Shown: one piece after another, positions 43,227 through 52,581 of the stretch
How positions within the stretch are numbered: the stretch's first letter is position 1
How the letters are laid out: the number at the start of each line of letters is the position of its first letter
Source: JAHCHG01 sp041394845
Lineage (GTDB): Bacteria > Acidobacteriota > Blastocatellia > Pyrinomonadales > Pyrinomonadaceae
Direction of reading: 5' to 3'
Assembly: GCA_041394845.1 (NCBI GenBank)
Contig: JAWKHL010000002.1
Location: 792,770 to 856,769 of the forward strand
Length of the DNA stretch: 64,000 nt
The notes under the pieces: generated by a model
Database searches by the model: none
What the model saw: the letters and a program-made list of their open reading frames with translations, nothing else
What the model was told of the DNA's origin: nothing
Made by a program: the position numbers and the translations under genes

Positions 43227-43490
43227 TCAGGAAGCGCTTTCCAGCGAGTTCCGGCAGATAAGCAGATGCCCGCCGGCGGTTTCCAGAAAATGGATTTTCT
43301 CCAGGCGGAGATGGGCGATTATTTCCATCGTGGCGATACCGGAAAGGGAAACCGCCTCGTCCAGGGTCAGCATCTGAGATTCTCCGCCGCACCCGGCGCA
43401 AAATCCGCGAATCTCGTGTTTCCCGCGCGCGCGAATGATGAAGATCTCACTGCTTTCGGTCGTGATCAAAATTTTTCTGTTGGCTGCCAT
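43227..43490 (-). CDS. Small CxxC/excisionase-like protein
   Basis: An 87-residue protein. It has a beta-rich N-terminus (KILITTESSEIFIIRARG), a zinc-knuckle-like CAGCGGE and a putative winged-helix or excisionase-like segment (LTLDEAVSLSGIATMEIIAH, then LHFLET-like KIHFLETAGGHLLICRNSL). Similar small proteins occur in Acidobacteriota, to my recollection without assigned function. It lies 26 nt upstream of the S74 protein start, so it may regulate or be co-expressed with it. DNA binding is an inference from the helix pattern. Confidence 0.65.
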   Translation of the reverse strand: MAANRKILITTESSEIFIIRARGKHEIRGFCAGCGGESQMLTLDEAVSLSGIATMEIIAHLRLEKIHFLETAGGHLLICRNSLESAS

Positions 43491-43559
43491 TCGTTCGTCT
43501 GAGCCGTCAAGCCTGACGGTCGGATTTCTCCCAAGTTCAAGATTTTCTTCCTGATCCGC

Positions 43560-44804
43560 TTAGCGGATGGAAAAGGTCCGGATCTCGGTCTTGTTGAAAA
43601 CATTTCCTTTCCGGTCGATGGCTTCGATCTGCCAGCCCAAGCGTCCGGTTTTGAATTTTTCCAGAATTATCGACGGCGAGCGGTAACTCGTTACCTCTCC
43701 CGGCAAAAGCGCCGAAAACAAAGGTTCCTCCGGTTTTTCAAAGACTTTCAGCCGATAAAGGGCCGCGCCGGACAGTTCGCGCCAGTTGAAAACGAGGGTT
43801 TGAGGAGCCGATAAAACCGCATCTTTGGCCGGGATCAAAAGGGCCGTTTCCGGCCAGTTATTGTTTTCCTCTCCGGTAACGAAGAATTTAAGGGAGGGCA
43901 TCGGGAATGATGCCACCGCTCCGCTGTGGACGGTTCCCGTTCCCACTCCCAACACCTGTAGATTCGAATCCGATTCCTTGTCATCGCTCGCCTCGATCCT
44001 CAATAACAACTGATACCCTCCTTCGGCCAAGGTCGGCACCCGATCCTTCAGCTCAAGTTTTAATCGAAACTTTCCCACCGGTGGCAGAAAATGATTGAAC
44101 CTGCCCACCTCCCGATACCTCTTCTGCGTCCCTCTCTCTTCAACCGGCAACGTCGCTTCCGTCAACAAGTCCCTCTCTTCCGGCGGCTCTTCTCCCGGCT
44201 GGACGATCTCCCCATCTTCCTTTCAAGCGCCCCGTTCCGTTGTATCGGATCTCGGCCACAACCTCCGGAAACTCCCTCTCCCGATCTGATAAACAGGATC
44301 GGTTTCTCCTCCGATGTCTTGATCGAAACATCGGTCAGAGCAACGGAACTCTCGCTCCTCCTCCGGTCATCCGGCAGGTTACGGCCACAAACTGATCCGG
44401 GTCTCCGTTTGTTGAGACGAACCTTCTGACGTAGAAGAAACCGGCGCTCGATCCTCCGACCGCCGCCTGATAAGCTCTTCTGACGACGGCCGACGGGATG
44501 GCCGTGATGTCAGTGAACCCCTGATTGCCGCTTGAGGTCGAACGGTTGTAGCGAGCCGGGAGTGAGCCGTAAACGGTTCCCGCCAAACATTGATTGCCGA
44601 GCGAGGGAGGAGGAGCCGGAGTCAGTTCTCCGCACCAGATGGCTTCGGCCGCAGAGTATCCGGGGGGAACGGGACCGAAGGTCAGAAAGACGGTCGTCGG
44701 ATTCTGAGAATTGACATTGACCCGGTCGGATTGACCCTGATCTGAGCCGTTGCCATTCCAACCAAAACCAAACTTAACGCCATCATTAGAAATAATCTGT
44801 TCAT
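43560..44804 (-). pseudogene. Secreted protein gene broken by four frameshifts
   Basis: The coding sense is continuous but the frame changes four times. A signal peptide starts at 44804 (MNRLFLMMALSLVLVGMATA), the frame shifts near 44740 to VNVNSQNPTTVFLTFGPVPP and on to FVAVTCRMTGGGARVP, shifts near 44343 to ALTDVSIKTSEEKPILFIRS, near 44279 to EFPEVVAEIRYNGTGRLKGR, and at the GGGG run 44210-44213 to EIVQPGEEPPEERDLLTEAT, which continues to the stop at 43560. The shifts read as two -1 and two +1, so they cancel. The product, about 415 residues if repaired, looks like a secreted protein with Ig-like strands. It may be a young pseudogene or carry assembly errors. Confidence 0.7.
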
Positions 44805-44826
44805 CTTCTTTTGCCATCCGTTCAAC

Positions 44827-44917
44827 AACTCATAACTCATAACTCTTGCTCTTTCTCTCTCTTGCTCTTTCTCTTTCTCCCTTGCTCTTTCTCTCTGTCT
44901 GTCTCTGTCTCACTCTG
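44827..44917. repeat. Simple repeats upstream of the frameshifted gene
   Basis: Two AACTCAT units and an AACTCTT unit at 44827-44847 are followed by a CT-rich stretch with three TGCTCTTTCTCT repeats and CTGT repeats up to about 44917. It fills the gap between the outer-membrane protein stop and the frameshifted gene. On the transcribed strand it is a purine-rich GA tract. Confidence 0.7.
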
Positions 44918-44923
44918 CCGTCC

Positions 44924-47104
44924 CTAGAAGAAGTTGAAGGTCAGACCGGCATTGAAGGTTTGAGCCTTGTTGAAACTGTTGAGCAGAAACTGACGATCGA
45001 TCGTGTCTCCGTAACGGTTGGCATAGCGGATGAAGAACTGTCCCGACACTTTTTTGAATTTCTTTCGACCGAAATTAAAGCCGTAGGTCCATTGCGCGTC
45101 GAATTCGATGTTGCGCGAATCGTTGAAATTATTGGTGTCGCCCGCGAGGGTCGTCGAAAGCCCGGCGCTCAAACCCGAGTTTTTCAAAAACGGCATTCGC
45201 CAGGCTGCCCGAGTGCCGAAACGAAGGGTCCGGTCGATGCGCGGCTGTTCGAAACTTTTCTGCTGTTCCCGGCTCAATTCAAAATCCAGATCCAGTTCCG
45301 CTTTGGGCTTGACGCTGAAGATCAGAGAATTGACGGCCCCGGCGAAATCGGCCTGTTCGCGTCCGGGCTGGCGATTGTCCTGAAAAGTGCGGTTGTAGGT
45401 GTAGGAGATGTTGAGTTTTTCCGAGATCTGCCACTGCGCCCCGAAAACCTGATTGAAACTGTGCTGATCCGGCACCTGCGACAAATCGCGAAAATCGCCG
45501 TTGGTCGGCAAAAAAGCGCCGAATTGCTGTGTGTGATCGAAGGTGTAGGAAACGCTCGGCAACCATTTGATCGGTTTATCCGGGGTGAAAAAAGAATTGA
45601 GCGGAAGACCAAAGATCAGATTGTTGCGCCGGTTAAAGGTCTTGAGGATCGAAGCGATGTTGGCGAGATTGTCGTGATCCCTGAGGTTGCCGTAAGCGAA
45701 GTTCAACTCGCCGAAGTTGCCCGAGATCTCGAACTGATTCTGCCGCCGGTCGGCCTGGGTAAAAGCCGCCACGCTGCGAAACAGGGGCTGGATCTCCTCG
45801 TGGCGAAAAGTCCCGGTCAATCGCAGTTTTTTCTCTTTCCACAGTTTTAAGCCCTGAAGGAGATCGAAGCTGATCTCGGCGTAGCGGGCGTTTTTGGTGA
45901 CCGGACGAATCTCGGTCACATCAAAAGTCTGTTCCAGATTCGGGTCAGCCGGGTTGGTGAAACGGCTGCGGGTGAAACCGGCCTCGTAGCGCAGACGGTT
46001 CTTTTTATCGCTGCCGAGAACTCTGAAACCGAAGCCGAGAGACTTTTCGGCATCACTGATCTCACCCTGATTGAAATCCGACAGGGGCAACAGAGAACCG
46101 CGCAGGACCGAGAGTTCGAGCCGCAGAGCGCCGGGGCGTTCCTTGAAGAATTCGCGTGCGAAGGTCGCGCTCAGAACGCTGTGTTTACGGCGGGTGATGC
46201 CGATGAAGTTGTCGTAACCGACGATCGAAGTGCCGTTGGCGGCCAGCAAAGAAATCTCATTTTGTGAGCCGATGGGAAGGGTCAAAGTGATGCCGCGGCT
46301 GGAAAAGGAGTTGATCAGATGGCGGTTCGAACCGTAGGAAACGTGTCCCAGTTTGACGGCAAACCGGCCCTTGCCGAATTCGATCAGATAGCTCGACAGA
46401 TCGACACGCGGGGCTCGGTTTTCCAATTCGCCGAACCGAATCGCGTTTTGCCGGAAGCTGACGCCGACGAAATCAAATTTGTTGGCGAACGTCCAGCCCC
46501 CCCGCGAAACTTTCAGTTCAAGATTTCCCTGTCCGTCGAGATCCGCCGAAGGGTTGCGCGGCGGCGCATTTTCGCGGGGAAAGGCCAAAGTCTGATTCTG
46601 CCCTTTGGCGTTCACCGAAACGTTGGGCGTGAATTCGAATTTCCAGTCATCCGGCGATCCGGGGGAATCAGATGTGAGTTCGGTGGCCGGGTCATCTTCG
46701 GGCGCATCGGCCTTCACCCGCAGGGGAAATTCCGCCAGCTTTTTCCATTTCTCGCCCGGCCCGACCAGATAAACCGTCAGCGCGGTTTCTCCGGCCGGAA
46801 GGGGAATGATGCCGGGCGTATAGCTCAAACCGGCGGTTTTGACCGTCAGCAGAGCGGTGATATCCGTGTCGCCGATAAAAACGGCGAAACTGCCCTCGGC
46901 GGCCGTCACGGGACGATTCAGTTTGAGCTCGATCTCCTCGTTCGGGGCGACCTCGCGCCCGGTAAAATTCGGCGTGATTTCCAATTCTTCGCCGGCGGCG
47001 CGGGCTTCGGCCGCCGGTTTGGAAAGAGCCGAAGCGCAGATCAGCCCGAAGGCCAGCAACAGCCGTAATTTATTTGAGCGGTTTGTCTTGAGATTTCTGA
47101 TCAT
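44924..47104 (-). CDS. Outer-membrane beta-barrel protein, function unknown
   Basis: A 726-residue protein. A signal peptide (LLLAFGLICASALSKPAAEA) precedes an Ig-like domain (~40-140: LNRPVTAAEGSFAVFIGDTD), a short polar linker, then a ~550-residue region of alternating hydrophobic/polar strands rich in Arg, Asn and aromatics, ending in AGLTFNFF with a terminal Phe. This is the pattern of an outer-membrane barrel. There is no TonB box or plug domain, so it is not a TonB receptor. Its place in a run of secreted proteins suggests a surface export or anchoring role, which is inference. Confidence 0.72.
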   Translation of the reverse strand: MIRNLKTNRSNKLRLLLAFGLICASALSKPAAEARAAGEELEITPNFTGREVAPNEEIELKLNRPVTAAEGSFAVFIGDTDITALLTVKTAGLSYTPGIIPLPAGETALTVYLVGPGEKWKKLAEFPLRVKADAPEDDPATELTSDSPGSPDDWKFEFTPNVSVNAKGQNQTLAFPRENAPPRNPSADLDGQGNLELKVSRGGWTFANKFDFVGVSFRQNAIRFGELENRAPRVDLSSYLIEFGKGRFAVKLGHVSYGSNRHLINSFSSRGITLTLPIGSQNEISLLAANGTSIVGYDNFIGITRRKHSVLSATFAREFFKERPGALRLELSVLRGSLLPLSDFNQGEISDAEKSLGFGFRVLGSDKKNRLRYEAGFTRSRFTNPADPNLEQTFDVTEIRPVTKNARYAEISFDLLQGLKLWKEKKLRLTGTFRHEEIQPLFRSVAAFTQADRRQNQFEISGNFGELNFAYGNLRDHDNLANIASILKTFNRRNNLIFGLPLNSFFTPDKPIKWLPSVSYTFDHTQQFGAFLPTNGDFRDLSQVPDQHSFNQVFGAQWQISEKLNISYTYNRTFQDNRQPGREQADFAGAVNSLIFSVKPKAELDLDFELSREQQKSFEQPRIDRTLRFGTRAAWRMPFLKNSGLSAGLSTTLAGDTNNFNDSRNIEFDAQWTYGFNFGRKKFKKVSGQFFIRYANRYGDTIDRQFLLNSFNKAQTFNAGLTFNFF

Positions 47105-47146
47105 CCGAACTGCCTCAAAATTTGATCAAGCTAAAAGTAAATGTGA

Positions 47147-47182
47147 GGAGGAGACGCTTTTGAGAAAAAAAAAGCGTCTCCT
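47147..47182. terminator. Inverted repeat between secreted-protein genes
   Basis: GGAGACGCTTTT (about 47150-47161) pairs with AAAAGCGTCTCC (about 47171-47182) around a GAGAAAAAA-type loop. It lies 16 nt after the stop of the gene ending at 47198 and before the barrel gene, so it probably terminates the upstream transcript. The T run lies within the stem rather than after it. Confidence 0.6.
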
Positions 47183-47197
47183 TCGTTTTCGCCCGGT

Positions 47198-48100
47198 TTA
47201 CTGACATTTGGCTTTGTAGGTGCTGAAGAAATTGGGCACCAGCGGGTTGATGTCGCCCTTTTCCTTCTCGATGTTGAACCCGATCACCTCGCTTTTGCTG
47301 TTGTTGGTAATTCGCAGTTTCCACTGGTCGGGCGGACGATTTCCGGAATCGAAATCGAAAGAGCATTTCGGCGATTTGTTCGAATGGATCGAATAACAGT
47401 TGCTCGACGCCACCACCGTGTTGCCGTTCAACACTTCGACCTTCAGGGGCACAAAAGTGTTGGGAACGGCGCTGACGGCGTGCCATTTCATCTTCAGAAT
47501 GACATCGCCGTTGGCGGCCCCGAAGCCGAAAAGTTTGCGCACCTGCGTACTGCCCTTGGTCAGCGTCAGGGTGGTGCCTTCCATATCGAGAGTTTTCGTG
47601 TCGGGGCAGTTCGGGTCGTAAACGCTCGCAAAATTCGGCACCAGCGGGTTGACGTCGCCGGCTTTGGCGATGTCAAAACCGATCACCTCGTCGTTGCTGT
47701 TGTTGACGATGGTCAGCGTCCATTGAACGTCGCGGTCGGCCTCGGTGTCGCTGACCGCAATGGAAAAGTTGCATTTCGGGGATTTGTTCGAGTGGAACGA
47801 ATAACAGGTGTCCGTTTTGATCGTCGTCGAGCCGTGTTTGAGAGTTACCTTCAGGGCGTTGAAAGTATTGGGAATGATGTTGACGGCGTGCCATTTCAGT
47901 TTGAGCCGGATCGTTCCGGGGATGCCCTTTGGAATATTGAAGATCTTGCGCGTAACGGTGTTTCCTTTCGGAACGGTGGCGGAACTGCCCTCCATGTTGA
48001 GGGCGATGTCATCGGCCAGCGCCGCGCCGGAGAGGATCATCACCGCCGCTGATGCGGCCAAGGCGGTCTTTGAAAAGTTCGCAAAAATTTTTTTGATCAT
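47198..48100 (-). CDS. Secreted protein with two copies of an unfamiliar Cys domain
   Basis: A 300-residue protein with a signal peptide (ALAASAAVMILSGAALA). It consists of two ~130-residue repeats, each with MKWHAVxxxPNTF, then CYSxHSNKSPKC, WxLxIxNNSxxxVIGF, and DxNPLVPNFxSxY ending in a Cys. In both copies the pair of Cys in CYSxHSNKSPKC is kept, suggesting a disulfide. AGGAG lies ~10 nt before the start at 48100. The gene 45 nt upstream encodes a homologue, so this is a tandem duplication. I recognise no known domain. Periplasmic or extracellular location is inferred. Confidence 0.8.
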   Translation of the reverse strand: MIKKIFANFSKTALAASAAVMILSGAALADDIALNMEGSSATVPKGNTVTRKIFNIPKGIPGTIRLKLKWHAVNIIPNTFNALKVTLKHGSTTIKTDTCYSFHSNKSPKCNFSIAVSDTEADRDVQWTLTIVNNSNDEVIGFDIAKAGDVNPLVPNFASVYDPNCPDTKTLDMEGTTLTLTKGSTQVRKLFGFGAANGDVILKMKWHAVSAVPNTFVPLKVEVLNGNTVVASSNCYSIHSNKSPKCSFDFDSGNRPPDQWKLRITNNSKSEVIGFNIEKEKGDINPLVPNFFSTYKAKCQ

Positions 48101-48144
48101 TTTTCTCTTTACTCCTAAAAATGTTGGTTTTTTGAAAAGCGGTC

Positions 48145-49062
48145 TCAACTGCACGGTTTGAAAGTGCTGGTAAAACTCGGAACCAGCGGATTCAGGTCAA
48201 AACCCTTTTCGATGTTGAAATCCTTGAGCAGAAAAGAACTCTCCGAGTTGGAGATCTTCAGCTTCCATGTATCGTTCGACGGGCCGGCCGGAGCATCGTA
48301 TTTGAGATTTAATTTGTCCTTTTGATCGGAATGGATCGAGTAGCCGTAATCGGTTTTGACGACCGAGCCGTTGCGCAAAAGTTCGACCTTGAGCCGGACG
48401 AAGACGTTCGGCGTGATGACGTCGGTGTGCCATTTGCCCCTGACGGTCACGTGGCCGCCCCGGCTTTGTATGCCGTAGAGTTCGCGCTCGACCGAAGAAT
48501 ATCCGGCGATCTTGACTTTGCCTCCGCCCTGAAGGGTCAGATTTCTGGGGCTGCAATCGGGCTCGAAAGTGCTTTGGATCGCCGACACGGTCGGGTTGAT
48601 ATCGGTGATCTCCTTGAGGATGTTAAATCCGTTGACGTCGTCCGAAGTGTTATTGGTGATCCGCAGTTTCCAGGTTCCGGCGATGTCCGATTCCAGTTGA
48701 TTGACGGCCTTGAACAGGAAGCATTTCGGCTCTTTGTTCGAATGGACCGAGTAACAGGTCTTGGTTACCAGAACGCTTGAACCGTGGATCAGTTCGATCT
48801 TCAGTTTGTTGAAGACGTTGGGGATAAATGTCATCACGTGCCATTTGATCCTGAGATCGATGTTGCCCGGAGTTCCGAACGGAATGCCGTTGATGTTCTT
48901 GGTGACGGTCGTGTCTTTCGGGATCGTCAGCGGGGCGTCTTTCAACGTCAGATTGATTTTTTCCGCCAAAGCCGTTCCGGCCAGAACCGATAAAAGAACA
49001 GCCGTCCAAAGGGCCGCAGCGGTCAGTTTGGCGGATAAGATTTTCAAAACTTGCTCTTTCAT
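48145..49062 (-). CDS. Secreted paralogue of the two-domain Cys protein
   Basis: A 305-residue protein with a signal peptide (LTAAALWTAVLLSVLAGTALA). Its two domains match those of the downstream gene. The first has IKWHVMTFIPNVF and CYSVHSNKEPKC. The second has GKWHTDVITPNVF but reads GYSIHSDQKDKL, so both cysteines are lost there. It ends DLNPLVPSFTSTFKPC. The start at 49062 follows GGGAG and gives a clean signal peptide; the 54-codon in-frame extension upstream does not look coding. It is divergent from the winged-helix regulator at 49352, which may control it. Confidence 0.8.
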   Translation of the reverse strand: MKEQVLKILSAKLTAAALWTAVLLSVLAGTALAEKINLTLKDAPLTIPKDTTVTKNINGIPFGTPGNIDLRIKWHVMTFIPNVFNKLKIELIHGSSVLVTKTCYSVHSNKEPKCFLFKAVNQLESDIAGTWKLRITNNTSDDVNGFNILKEITDINPTVSAIQSTFEPDCSPRNLTLQGGGKVKIAGYSSVERELYGIQSRGGHVTVRGKWHTDVITPNVFVRLKVELLRNGSVVKTDYGYSIHSDQKDKLNLKYDAPAGPSNDTWKLKISNSESSFLLKDFNIEKGFDLNPLVPSFTSTFKPCS

Positions 49063-49351
49063 TTTTTTCTTTCTCCCAAATCCTGCTTTTCCGGTCGTCC
49101 GGTCGAAAAAGACATCTTGCCGGAACCTTTGGCCGGGCTTCCGGTCGGCCGAAAATTTTTCTTGTCGTTCGGCAAACGTTTGGTCTACAATCGGCCTTGA
49201 CGGAAAACGACCCATCTGCTTCAAACGGCGCTTCCGCCAAAGCCGTCAACGAATCTTTCCATCGCTGACGATTCGGCATTTAACTCCGGAGCGGGAAAGA
49301 AAGTCTTGATTTCTTTCTCAGTTTTTTCTGAGTTTTTTCTGAGGGGTGTGT

Positions 49352-51274
49352 ATGAACAACGGAATCAGCGATTTAAGGGAGTTCGGCAAGTGTCGTCTGG
49401 ACGTCGGGAAAAAGGTTTTATGGTGCGAGGAAAAGCCCGTTCCTCTTCCTTTGAAGGCGCTCGAACTGCTCTCCGTTCTGGTCGAAAGAAACGGTGAGGT
49501 CGTCACCAAAGACGAGATCTGGGGGGCGGTCTGGCAGGATTCTTTCGTCGAAGAGACCAATCTGACGCACAACATCTATCTTTTGAGAAAAACGCTCAGG
49601 GATCTGGGAGAAATGGATCTGATCCAGACGGTGCCACGTCGGGGATACCGTTTTACCGGCGCGGTCCGGGTGATCGAAACGGGCGAGCTGGTCATCGAAA
49701 AATATACCCAGACCCGCACTTTGATCGAAGAGATCGAAACGGGCGAAGAGGAGATCCCGGACGCCCGAAAGACGGTTCCCGAAAATCTGGCGGCGAACCG
49801 CCCGGTGTTCCTCAGTCGCGGGAAGTTTCTGATCCCGGCCGCAATTCTGACGTTGGTGGCCTCATCGGTCTTTGTTTTTTGGCGCTTCTACGCGGCCGGG
49901 CCGCCGAACGTTACGGAGACAAAATCGATCGTCGTGGTGCCGATCAGAAACCTGACCGGCGAGGCCGACAACGAGACGCTTTCCGACGGAATGACGGAGA
50001 GCCTGATGACCGAACTCGGCAAACTTCAGGGCGTCAAGGTCATCTCGCACACCTCATCCTTCTCGCTCAAAAACACGGCCATCGATCACCGCGAGATCGG
50101 CAAAAAATTCAATGTCTCATATCTTTTGGAAGGCAGTTTGCGGCTCGACGGCGAAATCCTGCGGGTCGAGACCCGGTTGGTCAGAACCGCCACCGGAGAG
50201 ATCGTCTGGAGCGAGACGTACGAAAAGCCTCTGGAGAACATCCTGATCGTTCAGGACGGGATCGCCTGTCAGGTGGCCAACGAATTGCGGGAGAGTTTTT
50301 GCGGGCAGAAAGACCGGGTGCCGCCGCGATACGTCGAAAATATAAAGGCTTACCGGGCCTATATGAAGGGGCGCTTCTACTGGCATCAACGCGGCGACAA
50401 ACCTCTGGTCAAGGCCATCGCCGCTTTTGAGGAGGCGTTGCAATACGATCCGAACTACGCTCTGGCCTACGTCGGTCTGGCGGAAACCTACGTCGTGCAG
50501 GAGGCCAACAGCACCGTCGTCCCGTCCGGTGCGGTCTTGCCGAAAGCGATCGCCAATGCTGAAAAGGCGCTGGAGTTGGACCCGAATCTGGCCGGCGCCT
50601 ACACCGCGCTCGGGATGGCCCGCCGGATCGAACGAAATCTCGATGAAGCCGAGAGAATGTTTCAGCGGGCGATCGAGATCAACCCGAATTATGCGACGGC
50701 CTGGCACTGGCGGGCCACGACTTTGCGGGTTCGCGGCAGATTTCCCGAGGCCGAGGCGGCCATCAAAAAGGCTCAGGAACTCGATCCCCTGTCGATCCCG
50801 ATAAACCTGACTCTGGGCGAGATATATTTCTCGATGCACGATTTCGACCGCGTGCTGGAACAGGCGGATCACATCTTCAGTTTGTCGCCGGAGAACGAAA
50901 ACGGATATTTCTTGCGGGCCGAAGGGCTTGAGATGCTGGGCCGGTCCGACGAGGCTCTGGCCGCCGTCGAAAAAGTCCATCCGCTCAATTCGGGTTATCT
51001 GAGGCTTTGCATCCTGGCGCGATCCGGGCGACGGGACGAGGCTCTGAGGAGCGTCTCGGAGATGGAAAGATCCGAGGCGGCCGTCCAAAGCCCTTACAAC
51101 ATCGCCAGAGTTTACGCCGCACTGGACGAAAGGGAAAAGGCTCTCGACTGGCTGGAAAAAGCCTACGACATCGGTCAGCCGTTTCTTTTTTATCTCAAAG
51201 GAGAACCGCGCTTCGACTCTCTCCGATCGACCTCGCGCTACCGGGAACTTCTGCGGAAATTGAATCTGGAATAA
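49352..51274 (+). CDS. CadC-type winged-helix regulator with TolB-like and TPR regions
   Basis: A 640-residue membrane-anchored regulator. An OmpR/PhoB-type winged helix (~5-100: VTKDEIWGAVWQDSFVEETN, TVPRRGYRF) is followed by a membrane segment (FLIPAAILTLVASSVFVFW, ~150-172), a TolB/FlgO-like domain (VVVPIRNLTGEADNETLSDG, ~190-310) and TPRs (~330-600). This layout is abundant in Acidobacteriota. The DNA-binding domain is cytoplasmic and the TPRs periplasmic, so it probably senses periplasmic proteins. The ATG at 49352 follows GAGGGG; GTG at 49346 is an alternative. It is divergent from the secreted-protein run. Confidence 0.92.
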   Translation: MNNGISDLREFGKCRLDVGKKVLWCEEKPVPLPLKALELLSVLVERNGEVVTKDEIWGAVWQDSFVEETNLTHNIYLLRKTLRDLGEMDLIQTVPRRGYRFTGAVRVIETGELVIEKYTQTRTLIEEIETGEEEIPDARKTVPENLAANRPVFLSRGKFLIPAAILTLVASSVFVFWRFYAAGPPNVTETKSIVVVPIRNLTGEADNETLSDGMTESLMTELGKLQGVKVISHTSSFSLKNTAIDHREIGKKFNVSYLLEGSLRLDGEILRVETRLVRTATGEIVWSETYEKPLENILIVQDGIACQVANELRESFCGQKDRVPPRYVENIKAYRAYMKGRFYWHQRGDKPLVKAIAAFEEALQYDPNYALAYVGLAETYVVQEANSTVVPSGAVLPKAIANAEKALELDPNLAGAYTALGMARRIERNLDEAERMFQRAIEINPNYATAWHWRATTLRVRGRFPEAEAAIKKAQELDPLSIPINLTLGEIYFSMHDFDRVLEQADHIFSLSPENENGYFLRAEGLEMLGRSDEALAAVEKVHPLNSGYLRLCILARSGRRDEALRSVSEMERSEAAVQSPYNIARVYAALDEREKALDWLEKAYDIGQPFLFYLKGEPRFDSLRSTSRYRELLRKLNLE

Positions 51275-51334
51275 GTGAGGGGAATCAAAAATTCTGCTTC
51301 GGATTAAAGTCGGTTTTCGTGCGGCTCTCGGGCG

Positions 51335-51351
51335 ATAGATTTAAAATCTAT
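51335..51351. promoter_or_regulatory. 17-nt AT-rich palindrome upstream of YVTN gene
   Basis: ATAGATTT, a central A and AAATCTAT form a perfect dyad. It lies 116 nt before the start at 51468 and could be an operator. Nothing else supports this. Confidence 0.25.
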
Positions 51352-51467
51352 AAAGCAAACGGATTCTTTCGCTCCTCTAATTTGCCATTTGGGAAACCTT
51401 TCATTTCCTCCGACCGTAAACACCCGCAATAAAATCATTGGTCAAAAAACGACGACGGAGGAAAATT

Positions 51468-52472
51468 ATGCATTTTCGGCGGCTTTTTTACTTTTTATTG
51501 ATCGCTCTGGTGTTTGGCTTCTCCGGTTTTGCCTGCGCTCAGGAGAAAACCGGGGAAAAGTCTTATTTGCTGGTTCTGAACAAAGCGGAGGCCTCGCTGA
51601 CGATCCTCGATCCCGGGGATTTGAAGGTGCTCGGCAAAGTGCCGGTCGGGGACGGACCGCACGAGGTGGTCGTCTCGGCGGACGGCCAAAAAGCCTTTGT
51701 CGCCAACTACGGCGGTCAGACGCCGGGCAATTCGCTGTCGGTCATCGACCTCAAATCGCGCAAGGAACTGCGCCGGGTCGATCTTTCGCCGCTTTATCGC
51801 CCGCACGGCCTTCAGGAGATCGGCGGGAAAATTTATTTCACATCCGAAACCAACCGCCTGATCGGCCGTTACGACCCGGAGGCCAACAAAATCGACTGGC
51901 TGATGGGAACCGGGCAGAACGCCTCGCATATGGTCGTCGGTTCGGCCGATCAAAAACGTTTTTACACGACCAATATCGCGTCCGATTCCGTGACGGCCTT
52001 CGAACTCGAAAACGCTCCGCCGGCGCGTTCGCAAATAACGCATATTCCGGTCGGACGCCAACCCGAGGCGATCGATCTGTCGCCCGACGCCAAAGAGGTC
52101 TGGGTCGGCCTCAACGCCGAGGGCGCGATCGACATCATCGACACTTCGGCCAGAAAAGTGGTCGAAAAGATCAAACTCGGCGAACGGCCTTACCGGGTCA
52201 AATTCGCCCCCGACGGGCGACAGGTTTACGCCACCGTGCCGAACACCAAAGAGATCATCGTCATCGACGCGGCCGCCCGAAAAGAGGTCCGAAGGCTCAA
52301 ACTGGAGAGCGTTCCGCTCGGGATAGTTTTTTCAAAAGACGGAAAATTCGCGTTTGTCTCGGCGGTTCAGGATGATTTCGTCCTCAAGATCGATCTGGAA
52401 AAATTCGAGGTTGTCGGCAAGGCCGAGACCGGCCAGGGACCGGACGGTGTGGCGGTGGCGGAAAAGGATTAG
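51468..52472 (+). CDS. Secreted YVTN-family beta-propeller protein
   Basis: A 334-residue protein with a signal peptide (LLIALVFGFSGFACAQ). About seven propeller blades follow the YVTN pattern: SLTILDPGDLKVLGKVPVGD, GPHEVVVSADGQKAFVANYG, GRQPEAIDLSPDAKEVWVGL, RPYRVKFAPDGRQVYATVPN and similar. GGAGGA lies 6 nt before the ATG at 51468, which decides the start. Members bind ligands or act in surface layers; some accompany quinoprotein enzymes. The specific role is unknown. The next gene on this strand is an S9 peptidase 109 nt later, after a heptamer array. Confidence 0.85.
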   Translation: MHFRRLFYFLLIALVFGFSGFACAQEKTGEKSYLLVLNKAEASLTILDPGDLKVLGKVPVGDGPHEVVVSADGQKAFVANYGGQTPGNSLSVIDLKSRKELRRVDLSPLYRPHGLQEIGGKIYFTSETNRLIGRYDPEANKIDWLMGTGQNASHMVVGSADQKRFYTTNIASDSVTAFELENAPPARSQITHIPVGRQPEAIDLSPDAKEVWVGLNAEGAIDIIDTSARKVVEKIKLGERPYRVKFAPDGRQVYATVPNTKEIIVIDAAARKEVRRLKLESVPLGIVFSKDGKFAFVSAVQDDFVLKIDLEKFEVVGKAETGQGPDGVAVAEKD

Positions 52473-52475
52473 TTC

Positions 52476-52510
52476 GATTTTGGATTTTGGGTTTTGGATT
52501 TTGGATTTTT
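52476..52510 (+). repeat. Heptamer array between YVTN and S9 peptidase genes
   Basis: Five contiguous units: GATTTTG, GATTTTG, GGTTTTG, GATTTTG, GATTTTT, then a T run. It begins 4 nt after the stop. No opposite arm is present. Confidence 0.82.
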
Positions 52511-52581
52511 TTTTCGATCCGTGTTCGGAATTCTTTCCAAAGATAAAAAAAACTGCTGGCCGCAAATGGGTGAAAAAAACT

